Source of the DNA: an uncultured Alistipes sp.
GTDB taxonomy: Bacteria > Bacteroidota > Bacteroidia > Bacteroidales > Rikenellaceae
Reading direction: 5' to 3'
Length of the DNA stretch: 58,329 nt
Assembly (NCBI GenBank): GCA_945494785.1
Contig: CALYVN010000003.1
Location: 1 to 58,329 of the forward strand
Shown here: piece by piece, positions 35,557-44,953 of the stretch
Numbering within the stretch: position 1 is the stretch's first letter
How the letters are laid out: each line of letters starts with the position of its first letter
Program-made: the position numbers and the translations under genes
Notes under the pieces: model-generated
Told to the model about the DNA's origin: nothing
What the model saw: only the letters and a program-made list of their open reading frames with translations
Databases searched by the model: none

Positions 35557-37281
35557 ATGGAACAACTCAGCGAACAGGAACAACTGCGCCGTCAATCGCT
35601 ACGTGCGTTGCGCGAATTGGGCATCAATCCCTATCCTGCCGAGAAATTCGAGGTTACGGCTACGGCCTCCGAGATAGTTGCAGGTTTCGATGCGGAACCC
35701 GACAAGTACGAACACACCGCCATAGCAGGCCGTATCATGAGCCGCCGTATCATGGGCAGTGCGTCGTTCTTCGAATTGCAGGACCACACTGGTCGTATTC
35801 AGGTCTATATTCGTCGCGACGACATCTGTCCCGAAGGCGATGCGACGCTCTACAACACGGTGTTCAAAAAATTGTTGGATATAGGCGACTTTATCGGTGT
35901 GGAGGGCTTCGTGTTCCGTACCAATACGGGCGAATTGTCGGTGCACTGCCGCAAATTTACGGTTATCTCCAAGTCGATACGTCCGCTGCCCGTGGTTAAG
36001 GAGAAGGACGGTCAGACGTTCGACGCGCTGACCGACCCCGAAGTGCGCTATCGTCAGCGTTATGTCGATTTGGCGGTCAATCCGAAGGTGCGCGAGGTCT
36101 TTGTAAAGCGTGCCAAAATCATCTCGACCATGCGCGAATACTTCGATTCAAAGGGCTATTTGGAGGTCGAGACGCCGATACTGCAACCGATTCCGGGTGG
36201 TGCTTCGGCGCGTCCGTTCGTTACGCACCACAACGCGCTCGACATGGATTTCTATATGCGCATCGCCACCGAGTTGTATCTCAAACGGCTTATCGTCGGA
36301 GGTTTCGACGGAGTGTACGAGTTCGGTCGCAACTTCCGCAACGAGGGTATGGACCGCACGCACAATCCCGAATTTACCTGCATGGAGATTTACGTCGCCT
36401 ATAAGGATTACCGCTGGATGATGGAGTTCACCGAGCAGATGCTCGAACGTGTGGCTGTGGCAGTAAACGGCACGACCGATGTCGAGATAGACGGTCGCAC
36501 GATTTCGTTCAAGGCTCCGTTCCGCCGCCTGACGATGACCGACGCCATCAAGGAGAAGACGGGTTACGACATCACAGGCGAGAGCGAGGAGCAGATTCGC
36601 GAGGCCTGCAAGCGGCTGAATGTCGAGATTGACGAGACCATGGGCAAAGGCAAGTTGATAGATGCCATATTCGGCACCTACTGCGAAGGCGACCTCGTGC
36701 AACCGACCTTCATCTGCGACTATCCGATAGAGATGTCGCCGTTGTGCAAGCGTCATCGCGACAACGAGGAACTGACCGAGCGTTTCGAACTCTTCGTAAA
36801 CGGCAAGGAGTTGTGCAACGCCTACTCGGAGTTGAACGACCCGATAGACCAATTGGAGCGGTTCAAGGAGCAGATGCGCCTGTCGGAGAAGGGCGACGAC
36901 GAGGCAATGGTGATAGATATGGATTTCGTCCGAGCATTGGAGTACGGTATGCCGTCGTGTTCGGGTATGGGCATAGGCATCGACCGTCTGACTATGTTTA
37001 TGACGGGTCAGACCTCGATTCAGGATGTGCTGCTCTTCCCGACGATGCGTCCCGAGAAGAAGCCCGTTGCCGACGCTCCCGAGAAATATATGGAAATAGG
37101 AGTACCCGAAGAGTGGGTTGCGGTGGTACAGAAGATGGGCTACACGACCGTCGAGTCGTTGCGCAAACTCTCGGCAGGCAAGTTCTTCAACGACCTGTGC
37201 GGTTTCAACAAAAAGAACAAGTTGGGACTGAAAGCACCGTCGATGGATGATGTAAAACGCTGGTGCGGACAAGGGGAGTAG
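35557..37281 (+). CDS. lysS: Lysyl-tRNA synthetase (class II)
   Basis: Charges tRNA-Lys (574 aa). The N-terminal OB anticodon-binding domain (about 50-150) precedes the class II core with motif 2 ([19 protein letters not shown]) and motif 3 ([15 protein letters not shown]). The C-terminal ~70 residues ([12 protein letters not shown]...) extend beyond E. coli LysS, as in Bacteroidetes. Repeat copy 8 begins about a dozen bases after the stop. Confidence 0.97.
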   Translation: MEQLSEQEQLRRQSLRALRELGINPYPAEKFEVTATASEIVAGFDAEPDKYEHTAIAGRIMSRRIMGSASFFELQDHTGRIQVYIRRDDICPEGDATLYNTVFKKLLDIGDFIGVEGFVFRTNTGELSVHCRKFTVISKSIRPLPVVKEKDGQTFDALTDPEVRYRQRYVDLAVNPKVREVFVKRAKIISTMREYFDSKGYLEVETPILQPIPGGASARPFVTHHNALDMDFYMRIATELYLKRLIVGGFDGVYEFGRNFRNEGMDRTHNPEFTCMEIYVAYKDYRWMMEFTEQMLERVAVAVNGTTDVEIDGRTISFKAPFRRLTMTDAIKEKTGYDITGESEEQIREACKRLNVEIDETMGKGKLIDAIFGTYCEGDLVQPTFICDYPIEMSPLCKRHRDNEELTERFELFVNGKELCNAYSELNDPIDQLERFKEQMRLSEKGDDEAMVIDMDFVRALEYGMPSCSGMGIGIDRLTMFMTGQTSIQDVLLFPTMRPEKKPVADAPEKYMEIGVPEEWVAVVQKMGYTTVESLRKLSAGKFFNDLCGFNKKNKLGLKAPSMDDVKRWCGQGE

Positions 37282-37283
37282 CG

Positions 37284-37446
37284 GATAGGTCTCGGGGATG
37301 ACGGCGAGGCTGTTGCTTGCCGACGTTTCTACGAGGACAGAGAACGATAGAAAAATAAACAACGTTGCTGCTTATCCTAGTTCTCCTAGTTCTCCCAGAA
37401 CTCCTATAACAGCGGCACGCGATAAGATAACCGTTATACGCAAAAC
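37284..37446 (+). repeat. Modular intergenic repeat, copy 8
   Basis: Left end CGGGGATGACGGCGAGG at 37293 onward. Half A is shortened (ACGTTTCTACGAGG) and half B is complete. The right end is CCGTTATACGCAAAAC at about 37431-37446, shortly before tpiA. A short left extension starts at the lysS stop. Confidence 0.88.
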
Positions 37447-37469
37447 ATAAACCAAAAACAAAATAGATT

Positions 37470-38231
37470 ATGGCAAGAAAAAAAATCGTTGCGGGTAATT
37501 GGAAAATGAACACCCTTCCCGCAGAGGGCGTCGAGTTGGCAAAGAGTGTCGTGGCAGGTCGCGGCGAGGTTTGCAGTTGTGTGAACTTCATCGTTTGTCC
37601 TCCGTTCACCCACCTTTCGCAGGTTGTCGAGGCAGTCAAAGGTTCGGACATCGCCGTTGGTGCGCAGAACTGCGCCACCGAAGCCAAAGGCGCATATACG
37701 GGCGAGATTGCCGTTTCGATGATTGCGGCACTCGGCTGCAAATATGTAATACTCGGCCACTCGGAGCGTCGTCAATACTATGGCGAGACTTCGGCAACGC
37801 TGAACAAGAAGATGGAGCAGGCCTACGCCAACAATCTCACCCCGATTTACTGTGTCGGCGAGAATTTGGAGGAGCGCGAGGCCAATCGCCATTTCGAGGT
37901 CGTTAAGGCTCAAATCGAGGAGGTGGTATTCAATCTGACTGCCGAGCAGTTTGCCGACCTTGTCATCGCTTACGAGCCTGTATGGGCTATCGGTACGGGC
38001 AAAACCGCCACTGCCGAGCAGGCACAGGAGATTCACGCCTACATCCGCGAGGTATTGCGCGGCAAATTCGGTGCGGCAGCCGACGAGTGCCCTATCCTCT
38101 ACGGCGGCTCGTGCAAACCGTCGAATGCAGCCGAGATTTTCGCCAAGGCGGATGTCGATGGCGGCCTTATCGGCGGTGCGGCATTGAAGGCCGACGATTT
38201 CCTCGCAATCGGCAAGGGCTTTGCCAAATAG
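37470..38231 (+). CDS. tpiA: Triosephosphate isomerase
   Basis: Glycolytic TIM barrel (253 aa). GNWKMN gives Lys at 12, ILGHSERRQ gives the catalytic His, and [11 protein letters not shown] gives the catalytic Glu. The phosphate loop is [10 protein letters not shown], with Cys where Val is frequent. It is 77 bases upstream of queA, with a hairpin but no T-run between. Confidence 0.97.
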   Translation: MARKKIVAGNWKMNTLPAEGVELAKSVVAGRGEVCSCVNFIVCPPFTHLSQVVEAVKGSDIAVGAQNCATEAKGAYTGEIAVSMIAALGCKYVILGHSERRQYYGETSATLNKKMEQAYANNLTPIYCVGENLEEREANRHFEVVKAQIEEVVFNLTAEQFADLVIAYEPVWAIGTGKTATAEQAQEIHAYIREVLRGKFGAAADECPILYGGSCKPSNAAEIFAKADVDGGLIGGAALKADDFLAIGKGFAK

Positions 38232-38260
38232 TCGGGATTAACCGAAAAAGTTTGTTTTGT

Positions 38261-38287
38261 CGGGCTGTTCTCGCATGGGGCAGCCCG
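38261..38287 (+). other. Hairpin between tpiA and queA
   Basis: CGGGCTG (38261-38267) pairs with CAGCCCG (38281-38287). There is no T-run, so it is not a standard terminator. No preQ1 riboswitch consensus is recognisable. Confidence 0.5.
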
Positions 38288-38308
38288 ATATTGAATTAAA
38301 GGTATATT

Positions 38309-39520
38309 ATGGCGGAACGGCACATCAACATCAACGATTTCGACTACCCGCTGCCCGATGAGCGAATAGCCAAATTCCCGCTCGAACGGCGCGACGGCTC
38401 GAAACTGCTCGTCTATCGCAAGGGCGATATTTCGGAACGACATTTTGCCGACATAGGCGACGTCGTGCCGGAGCGTTCGCTCTTCGTCTTCAACAATACG
38501 AAGGTGGTGCGTGCGCGATTGGTCATGCACAAACCTTCGGGCGCGAGGGTCGAGGTGTTCTGTCTCGAACCTCATCTGCCTGCCGATTACGAGCGTGCAT
38601 TTGCCGTGCGCGGCGGGTGCGAGTGGAGTTGCATCGTGGGCAACCTCAAAAAGTGGAAGGAGGGCGAGGTGCAGATTCCGTTCGCATACGACGGTGCCGA
38701 TTGCGTGTTGCGTGCCGAGATTGTCGAGCGCGGCGGACGCGAACACATCGTGCGCTTTTGTTGGGATGCCGATATGACCTTCGGCCAACTGCTCGAATAT
38801 CTCGGGCGCATTCCGATTCCGCCCTATCTCAACCGCGAGAGCGAGGAGATTGACAATACGCGCTATCAAACGGTCTATTCCAAATTTGAAGGCTCGGTTG
38901 CGGCACCGACTGCGGGGTTGCACTTTACCGACGACCTTATCGCATCGCTGCGCCAACGGGGTTTCGGTTTCGACGAGGTAACGCTGCATGTCGGCGCGGG
39001 TACGTTCCTGCCCGTCAAGGATGACGATGCTGCCCGTCATCCAATGCACACCGAACATTTCGACGTTACGCTCGCGGCATTGCGCACACTGCTTGCCAAC
39101 GGCGGCCGCGTGGTTGCTGTCGGTACGACTTCGGTACGCACGTTGGAGTCGTTGCCGGTGCTGGCATGGCGAATCCGCTTTACGGGGTCGCCTCGCGAGG
39201 ATGAGCCGATAGGGCAGTGGGAGGCATACGACATCCCTGCCGACTATACGGGCGGCGAGGCTTTGCGCGAGATTGTCGGCTATATGGAGGCGCACGGATT
39301 GGAGCGACTGAAAGCGGCAACCCGCATAATGATTACTCCGCTCGGATTCCGATTCCGAATCGTAAACTGTATCGTAACCAATTTCCATCAACCCAAATCC
39401 ACGCTGCTGCTGCTCGTTTCGGCATTCGTGGGCGACGATTGGCACCGGATATACGATTACGCGCTTTCGCACGATTTTCGATTTTTGTCTTACGGGGATT
39501 CTTCGGTGCTTATGCCGTAG
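38309..39520 (+). CDS. queA: S-adenosylmethionine:tRNA ribosyltransferase-isomerase
   Basis: Makes epoxyqueuosine in tRNA (403 aa). The start FDYPLPDERIAKFPLERRDGS, FNNTKVVRARL, RIPIPPYL, SVAAPTAGLHFT and HVGAGTFLPV motifs are all present. It is somewhat longer than the E. coli enzyme. It ends before a strong bidirectional terminator facing proS. Confidence 0.96.
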   Translation: MAERHININDFDYPLPDERIAKFPLERRDGSKLLVYRKGDISERHFADIGDVVPERSLFVFNNTKVVRARLVMHKPSGARVEVFCLEPHLPADYERAFAVRGGCEWSCIVGNLKKWKEGEVQIPFAYDGADCVLRAEIVERGGREHIVRFCWDADMTFGQLLEYLGRIPIPPYLNRESEEIDNTRYQTVYSKFEGSVAAPTAGLHFTDDLIASLRQRGFGFDEVTLHVGAGTFLPVKDDDAARHPMHTEHFDVTLAALRTLLANGGRVVAVGTTSVRTLESLPVLAWRIRFTGSPREDEPIGQWEAYDIPADYTGGEALREIVGYMEAHGLERLKAATRIMITPLGFRFRIVNCIVTNFHQPKSTLLLLVSAFVGDDWHRIYDYALSHDFRFLSYGDSSVLMP

Positions 39521-39563
39521 GGAGCAGTGCGGTCTGTGTGTTGGGCAGCAGATGAGAAACAAA

Positions 39564-39594
39564 ACAGGGGTTGTGCCGTTGGCACAACCCCTGT
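39564..39594. terminator. Bidirectional terminator between queA and proS
   Basis: Fourteen perfect base pairs (39564-39577 with 39581-39594) and a three-base loop. The T run after it is weak. Confidence 0.8.
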
Positions 39595-39612
39595 TCGTTG
39601 TAAAAAGTCGGT

Positions 39613-41097
39613 TTAGTAACTCCGTGCAAAAAGTACGCGGCGGTGCGAAGGCTTGCCCGTAAATATGCACTTGCCCTCCTCCTCGACGGCATCGAGCGGA
39701 ATGCAGCGGATTGTCGCCTTGGTGGCCTCCTTGATTGCCACTTCGGTCTCTACCGTACCGTCCCAATGTGCCGAGATGAAACCGCCTTTGTTTTCGAGTA
39801 CATCGACAAATTCGTCCCAAGTATCGACTTTGGTAATCATCGAATCGCGGTAGTCGAGAGCCTTGCGGAAGATGTTGTGCTGAATCTCCTCCATAAGGTC
39901 GGCAACGCGCTCCACGAGACCTGCCTGCGGAACGGTCTCCTTTTCGAGAGTGTCCCGACGGACGAGTTCGATGGTGCCGTTTTCCAAATCGCGCTGACCG
40001 AGAGCCAAGCGGACAGGCACGCCTTTGAGTTCGTACTCGGCGAATTTGAAGCCTGCACGCACGTTGTTGCGGTCGTCGATTTTGACGCGAAGCCCTTTGG
40101 CACGCAGCCCGTCGGCAATTTCGTCGAGTTTGGCGCGTGCTGCGGCAAGTTGCTCCTCGCCCTTGTAGATAGGCACGAGCACGACCTGCACCGGTGCGAG
40201 TTTCGGCGGCAGCACAAGGCCGTTGTTGTCCGAATGTGCCATGATGAGCGCACCCATCAGTCGGGTCGATACGCCCCACGAGGTAGCCCATACATATTCG
40301 AGTTTACCCTCGCGATTGGCGAATTTCACATCGAACGCCTTGGCGAAATTCTGACCGAGGAAATGCGAGGTGCCGCTCTGCAAAGCCTTGCCGTCCTGCA
40401 TCAGTGCCTCGATGGTCAGCGTATCTTCGGCTCCCGCAAAACGCTCGTTCGGCGACTTGTGGCCGACGATGACCGGCAGCGCAAGCCACTCTTCGGCAAA
40501 CTTCTTATAGACCATCACCATCCGCATAGCCTCTTCCATGGCCTCCTCGCGCGTTTCGTGAGCGGTGTGTCCCTCCTGCCACAAAAATTCGGCGGTGCGC
40601 AGGAACAAGCGCGTGCGCATCTCCCAACGAACGACATTCGCCCATTGGTTGCAGAGAATCGGAAGGTCGCGATAGGAGTTTATCCAATTCTTGTAGGTGT
40701 TCCAGATAATCGTCTCCGAAGTAGGCCGCACGATGAGTTCCTCCTCCAATTTTGCATCGGGATCGACCACTATGCCCTTGCCGTTAGGGTCGTTTTTCAG
40801 GCGGTAGTGTGTAACCACCGCACACTCCTTGGCAAAGCCCTCGACGTGGTGCGCCTCTTTCGAAAAGAACGATTTGGGGATAAAGAGCGGGAAATATGCG
40901 TTCTGATGCCCCGTCTCCTTGAACATGGCATCCAATGCGTCGTGCATCTTCTCCCAAATTGCGTAGCCGTAAGGCTTGATGACCATGCAACCGCGGACAG
41001 CCGAATTTTCGGCAAGTCCCGATTTTACGACCAAATCGTTGTACCACTGCGAGTAATTGTCGTCGGACTTGGTCAGATTTTTAAGTTCTACTGCCAT
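39613..41097 (-). CDS. proS: Prolyl-tRNA synthetase (short, eukaryote/archaeal-like type)
   Basis: Class II synthetase (494 aa) lacking the INS editing insertion of the long bacterial type. Motif 1 region [17 protein letters not shown], then [12 protein letters not shown], motif 2 [27 protein letters not shown], an anticodon domain (about 290-390) and a C-terminal zinc-like domain ending near FARSY. A -7 box TACCTTTG lies about 65 bases upstream. Confidence 0.96.
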   Translation of the reverse strand: MAVELKNLTKSDDNYSQWYNDLVVKSGLAENSAVRGCMVIKPYGYAIWEKMHDALDAMFKETGHQNAYFPLFIPKSFFSKEAHHVEGFAKECAVVTHYRLKNDPNGKGIVVDPDAKLEEELIVRPTSETIIWNTYKNWINSYRDLPILCNQWANVVRWEMRTRLFLRTAEFLWQEGHTAHETREEAMEEAMRMVMVYKKFAEEWLALPVIVGHKSPNERFAGAEDTLTIEALMQDGKALQSGTSHFLGQNFAKAFDVKFANREGKLEYVWATSWGVSTRLMGALIMAHSDNNGLVLPPKLAPVQVVLVPIYKGEEQLAAARAKLDEIADGLRAKGLRVKIDDRNNVRAGFKFAEYELKGVPVRLALGQRDLENGTIELVRRDTLEKETVPQAGLVERVADLMEEIQHNIFRKALDYRDSMITKVDTWDEFVDVLENKGGFISAHWDGTVETEVAIKEATKATIRCIPLDAVEEEGKCIFTGKPSHRRVLFARSY

Positions 41098-41160
41098 ATT
41101 TTTATTGCGTTGTTATCTCTTGCGTTCCTCGTGCAGACCAAAAACTCTGCTCCCAAATCG

Positions 41161-41168
41161 CAAAGGTA
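41161..41168 (-). promoter_or_regulatory. -7 box of proS
   Basis: TACCTTTG on the minus strand, leading toward proS. It lies between the repeat tail and the gene, so repeat copy 9 would be upstream of the transcript. Confidence 0.5.
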
Positions 41169-41203
41169 GTAATTTTTTGGAAAGTAATCGGTATAACGGG
41201 AAG

Positions 41204-41437
41204 GTTATTTGAGAGTTTAAGGGGATAAGAGTTTCAATGGTTTAAGTGTTTTTGGTTGTGCGTATAACGGGTTTTGTCTCACGTGCGGCTTTTTATAAGA
41301 GTTATGGGAGTTCTATGAGAACCATGATATAGCAGCAACATTGTTTGTTTTTCTATCCGCTGTATGCCCTCGTAGAACTCTTAGTTCTCTTAGGTCTCAT
41401 AGTATCGTCGGCAAGCAACAACCTCGCCGTTATACCC
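41204..41437 (-). repeat. Modular intergenic repeat, copy 9 with tail
   Basis: The core is 41254-41437 (right end GGTTGTGCGTATAACGGG, left end CCTCGCCGTTATACCC). The tail with GTTTAAG blocks lies at 41213-41253, and a second terminal motif (near CGGTATAACGGGAAGG) just beyond it, as in copy 3. It lies between proS and tRNA-Ser. Confidence 0.9.
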
Positions 41438-41439
41438 AC

Positions 41440-41470
41440 AAAAAAAACGACTGAAAAGATTCAGTCGTTT
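41440..41470 (-). terminator. Terminator of tRNA-Ser
   Basis: CGACTGAA (41448-41455) pairs with TTCAGTCG (41460-41467), with a run of seven T on the minus strand after it. It adjoins the left end of repeat copy 9. Confidence 0.85.
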
Positions 41471-41485
41471 CCGTCTTTAACCCTG

Positions 41486-41572
41486 CGGAGAGAGAGGGAT
41501 TCGAACCCCCGGTACAGTTACCCGTACACCGCATTTCGAGTGCGGCCCGATCGACCACTCCGGCATCTCTCC
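41486..41572 (-). tRNA. tRNA-Ser (CGA)
   Basis: Class II tRNA of 87 nt. The acceptor stem GGAGAGA pairs with TCTCTCC, and the discriminator base is G. The anticodon loop CTCGAAA gives CGA (codon UCG). A long variable arm and GGTTCGAATCC T arm are present. CCA is not encoded. Confidence 0.95.
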
Positions 41573-41748
41573 TTATGAACGCCTTGCGCATCGTCGCCGA
41601 ACGAAACGGTTATTTTCGTGGCGATTTAGCGGTGCAAAGATATAAATTCTTTTTAATACTGCGTCGTTTGGACCCCAAAAAAATGCCGATTCGGTTGAAT
41701 TTTTGTCGTTTCCACCCCTTGTTGCATCTGTTTTAACAACTTATTTAC

Positions 41749-41756
41749 TACTTTTG
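41749..41756 (+). promoter_or_regulatory. -7 box of the Tyr/His-rich lipoprotein gene
   Basis: TACTTTTG, about 70 bases before the ATG. No TTTG at the usual -33 spacing. Confidence 0.55.
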
Positions 41757-41827
41757 TATTGCGGTTAATACAACATTGCTGCAATTTTTCGTTCTATTGA
41801 CAAAACAACTTAAAAACGACAGAGGTT

Positions 41828-42898
41828 ATGAAACGGATTCTGATTATGTCAATTCTCCTGCAAGCGGTCATCGGCTTGTCGGGGTGTGCATCGGCGTTCC
41901 AGACCGCATCGGTCGGAGACGATTTGTACGAGATTCACAACAAAACAGAGATAGCCACTCGCAAGAAGGCGGAAGCGGCACTCGCCAAGGCGCAGGCCGA
42001 AGCCCGCAAGGCTCAATGGGAGGCAAAACTTGCCGAAGCCAATGCCGATGCCGTTGTCGGCGGCAATACGGTTTTGGCGGGCGCATCGTCGGTCAATCCT
42101 TACGAGGGCATACTTGCCGACGACTACGAGAGCGCATACGCACGACGGCTCTACGGTTTTTCGTCGCCGACCTATCGCATGCCTTCGAGTTACTATACGC
42201 TCCGATACAGCGACGCATTCAACTATGCCACAGCATACGACCCTGCGTTCTACAACGTGATGGTTTCGGGCGACCAAGTGTGGGTCGAGCCGAAATACAT
42301 TACCTCCATGTTCGGTACATGGGGTGCATCGGTGGTGGTGCCTTCATACAGTTGGTACTACGGCTGGTCTGTATTGCCTCCGTTCCGTGCATGGTGGGGC
42401 TATCCGCGCTATTCGTGGTATGATTGGTGTTGGGGTTATCCTTACGATTGGTGGTACGGCTATCCGCACTATTACCACTACCACTACCACTACCATCACC
42501 ACCACTACTATCCATCCTATCCGCACCACGGCGGTCGGCCTTACTACGGCAATATCGTCCACCGTCCGCGCAACAGTCGTCCGACCTATATCGGTGGCTC
42601 GACGGGAACGCACGGCAGTTACAACGGCACGGTGCGTCGGGGCAGTGGCACGACGACAGGCAGCGGCGTATATCGCGGCAACAGCAACGGTACCTACCGA
42701 GGCGGTACGTCGGGCAATTCGGGTCAATACCGCAGCAACAGCAGCAACCGCAATAACAACAATTCGTGGAACTCGCGCAGCGACAGCAATTCGTTCCGCA
42801 ACAACACATCCTCGTCCCATGGCGGTTATTCGGGAGGCTACTCGGGTGGTGGTAACTCGTCGGGCGGCAGCCATGGCGGAGGACAGCACAGACGATAG
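41828..42898 (+). CDS. Low-complexity Tyr/Trp/His-rich lipoprotein
   Basis: A 356-aa protein, not assigned to a named family. Lipobox LSGC with C20. An Ala/Lys/Glu helical segment (43-75) is followed by a region very rich in Tyr and Trp (about 95-210). A Tyr/His run (214-234) contains ten histidines. The Gly/Ser/Asn/Arg tail (235-356) is disordered-looking. It is probably anchored on the outer membrane. The His/Tyr run may bind metal or adhere, but this is inference. A 71-base gap separates it from the outer-membrane barrel gene, which has no visible promoter of its own. Confidence 0.8.
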   Translation: MKRILIMSILLQAVIGLSGCASAFQTASVGDDLYEIHNKTEIATRKKAEAALAKAQAEARKAQWEAKLAEANADAVVGGNTVLAGASSVNPYEGILADDYESAYARRLYGFSSPTYRMPSSYYTLRYSDAFNYATAYDPAFYNVMVSGDQVWVEPKYITSMFGTWGASVVVPSYSWYYGWSVLPPFRAWWGYPRYSWYDWCWGYPYDWWYGYPHYYHYHYHYHHHHYYPSYPHHGGRPYYGNIVHRPRNSRPTYIGGSTGTHGSYNGTVRRGSGTTTGSGVYRGNSNGTYRGGTSGNSGQYRSNSSNRNNNNSWNSRSDSNSFRNNTSSSHGGYSGGYSGGGNSSGGSHGGGQHRR

Positions 42899-42969
42899 TC
42901 GGGGCATAAAGCCTCGACCGCTTGCGGCCATACATACCGAACAACATTAACTACCATTTACCGAAAATT

Positions 42970-44607
42970 ATGAAACGCATACTATCTTTTATATCGGCGT
43001 TGGCTCTCTGCGCGGGAGCCTACGAATCGCAGGCACAGAGCAGTTACGATTTCGGCGGTGCGGTCATCGACCAAAGCGCGGTGTCGGCAATGGACTTGTT
43101 CAACCTCTCGCAAACGCAGTTTGCGTTCGGCACGGCACGTTCGGCTGCCATGGCGGGGGCCTTCACCTCGCTCGGCGCAGACCTCGCATCGATGTCCGTA
43201 AACCCTGCGGGTATGGGCATGTATCGCCACAACGAAATGGTCATAACGCCCATGCTCTCCTTCGGCGACAGTCGGACGACGGGCGAAGGCTTCGAGCGCA
43301 CCAACACCACCAACGTCGGTGTGGGCAACATAGGTTTCGTGCTGAAACTGCGTGAAAGCGCAACGGGCGTTACCGCAATCAATCTCGGCTTCGGCTACAA
43401 CCGGCTTGCCGATTTCAACCGTCGCTATTCAACTGCCGTCGGGGGACAGAACGCCTCGATGGCCGACCTCTTCGCACGCCAACTCGGCAGCAACGGCATC
43501 ACTTCGGCATACCTCAAAGGCGACACATTCGGTTGGGGCAGAATCGACCCTGCGTTGTGGGGTGCATCGCTCGGTTACTTTACGGGCATGGTGTCGGACG
43601 GCTCGGGCAAATGGGACCGCGACATGATTGCCTCGCCGTCGGTTGGTCAGTTCGCAACCGTCAAAAACAGCGGCTCGGCAGGCGAATACCTCGTATCTCT
43701 CGGTCTCAATTTCAACAACAAGGTCTATTTCGGTGCGTCGCTCGGCATACAGAGTATCTACATGCGTCGCGATGTCTATTACGGCGAAAACTACCGCTAC
43801 GATGCCGAACCTGCACTCGACTACCGCATGGATTATGTCAATTACGACCAATCCTCGCGCATCAGCGGTGCGGGTGTCAATCTGAAATTGGGCGTCATCT
43901 ATCGTCCAATCGAAGGGTTGCGGTTGGGCTTTGCGTTCCACACGCCGACTTACTACACCATGACCTACAAATATCGCGCAGGCATGACCTCGCGGGTGAA
44001 GTCGCAAACCACCAATCCCGACGGCTACACGCTCGACCATCAGGGCTACATCAACCCGCCGTTCTCCGAATCGACCCCGCAGTTGGTCGATAACGGTCCC
44101 GATTCGTGGGATTTCATCTCGCCTGCACGCATGCTCTTCGGCGCATCGTACACCATAGGGCAGTTCGCAGTCATCTCGGTCGATTACGAGCGCGATTGGT
44201 ACAACGGCATCCGCGTCAAAGGCTCGCCTTACGGCAAGCGGCTGTTCGACGACTTCGCACGCGAAAACTACAAAGGCTCGAACACGCTGCGCATAGGTGC
44301 CGAAGTCCGCATCATCCCGCAACTCGCACTGCGTGCGGGTTACGGTCTGTGGAGCGGCGGTTTGAAAGACAAGCACGCCATCTTCTCCTCGCCCGTAATC
44401 TATCGCACCGACTATGTGGGAGCAGGTCTCGGCATCGCGCTGTCCAAAGCCTTCTTTATCGATGTGGCATACCAATACACGCGCAATCTGATGACCGACT
44501 ACAAAATGTTCTACTACTACGGCAACGGCGAAGACGAGGCAAGCCCTACACTCTCGACCAAACTGCTCAACCACTCGGTCATGCTGACGCTTGGGTTCAG
44601 GTTTTAG
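42970..44607 (+). CDS. Outer-membrane beta-barrel, OmpP1/FadL-like
   Basis: A 545-aa protein with a signal peptide (1-22) followed by the FadL-like start (RSAAMAGAFTSLGADLASMSVNPAGMGMYR, residues about 58-87 in scattered form) and alternating beta strands ending in GFRF, a typical C-terminal barrel signature. FadL-family pores pass hydrophobic compounds. The substrate here is unknown. Start at MKRILSF was chosen for its signal peptide. It is likely co-transcribed with the upstream lipoprotein. Confidence 0.8.
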   Translation: MKRILSFISALALCAGAYESQAQSSYDFGGAVIDQSAVSAMDLFNLSQTQFAFGTARSAAMAGAFTSLGADLASMSVNPAGMGMYRHNEMVITPMLSFGDSRTTGEGFERTNTTNVGVGNIGFVLKLRESATGVTAINLGFGYNRLADFNRRYSTAVGGQNASMADLFARQLGSNGITSAYLKGDTFGWGRIDPALWGASLGYFTGMVSDGSGKWDRDMIASPSVGQFATVKNSGSAGEYLVSLGLNFNNKVYFGASLGIQSIYMRRDVYYGENYRYDAEPALDYRMDYVNYDQSSRISGAGVNLKLGVIYRPIEGLRLGFAFHTPTYYTMTYKYRAGMTSRVKSQTTNPDGYTLDHQGYINPPFSESTPQLVDNGPDSWDFISPARMLFGASYTIGQFAVISVDYERDWYNGIRVKGSPYGKRLFDDFARENYKGSNTLRIGAEVRIIPQLALRAGYGLWSGGLKDKHAIFSSPVIYRTDYVGAGLGIALSKAFFIDVAYQYTRNLMTDYKMFYYYGNGEDEASPTLSTKLLNHSVMLTLGFRF

Positions 44608-44622
44608 CGGTCACTAAACAGC

Positions 44623-44669
44623 GGTAGATGCTTTCCACACGCGTATCAAGCGCGTGTGGCATGACTATT
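44623..44669 (+). repeat. Hairpin repeat GCGGTAGATGC...TGGCATGACT, copy 1
   Basis: AAACAGCGGTAGATGC and TGGCATGACT flank a hairpin (CCACACGCG with CGCGTGTGG). The same flanks with a different stem occur inverted at 50269-50317. It follows the barrel gene and could act as its terminator. Confidence 0.7.
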
Positions 44670-44694
44670 ATATTTAACTCGCTTTCGCCCAACA

Positions 44695-44724
44695 CAGATT
44701 CTTCGCTGTCGCTCAGAATGACGG
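44695..44724. repeat. Single arm of the AGAATGAC fold-back repeat
   Basis: Matches the right arm at 20546-20574. Here only one arm is present, again immediately before the right end of a modular repeat (copy 10). Confidence 0.75.
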
Positions 44725-44728
44725 AAAT

Positions 44729-44915
44729 GGTTTGTGCGTATAACGGGTAACTTAATCACGTGCGACCTTTTCTGGGAGTTCTGGGAGTTCTGGGAGAACT
44801 ATGATAAGCAGCAACGTTTTTTGTTTTTTCTATACGCTGTATGCCCTCTTAGAACTCTTAGAACTCTTAGTTCTCCTATAAACGTCGGCACGCAACAGCC
44901 TCGCCGTTATACCCG
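44729..44915 (-). repeat. Modular intergenic repeat, copy 10 (complete, reversed)
   Basis: Terminal motifs GCGTATAACGG (44736 region) and CCGTTATACCC (44905 region) form clean inverted repeats. Half B has three GGGAGTTCT units and half A three AGAACTCTT units. It is oriented against both flanking genes, unlike other copies. Confidence 0.9.
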
Positions 44916-44929
44916 ACTATCTATAAAAA

Positions 44930-44953
44930 TTTGCGGGGCAACAGCCCCGCAAA
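44930..44953. repeat. TTTGCGGGGC-AACA-GCCCCGCAAA hairpin, copy 1
   Basis: Ten perfect base pairs and an AACA loop. The identical hairpin occurs at 50237-50260. It may act as a terminator, although T runs are short. Confidence 0.75.

Noticed and set aside
38232..38308. PreQ1 riboswitch in front of queA
   Set aside because: Only a plain hairpin is visible. The GGUUC-type core and A-rich tail of preQ1-I are not recognisable.
42300..42947. Cys/Arg-rich frames opposite the low-complexity lipoprotein
   Set aside because: The repetitive codons of the Tyr/His/Gly/Ser-rich gene create long antisense frames, and the plus-strand frame has a proper lipoprotein signal.
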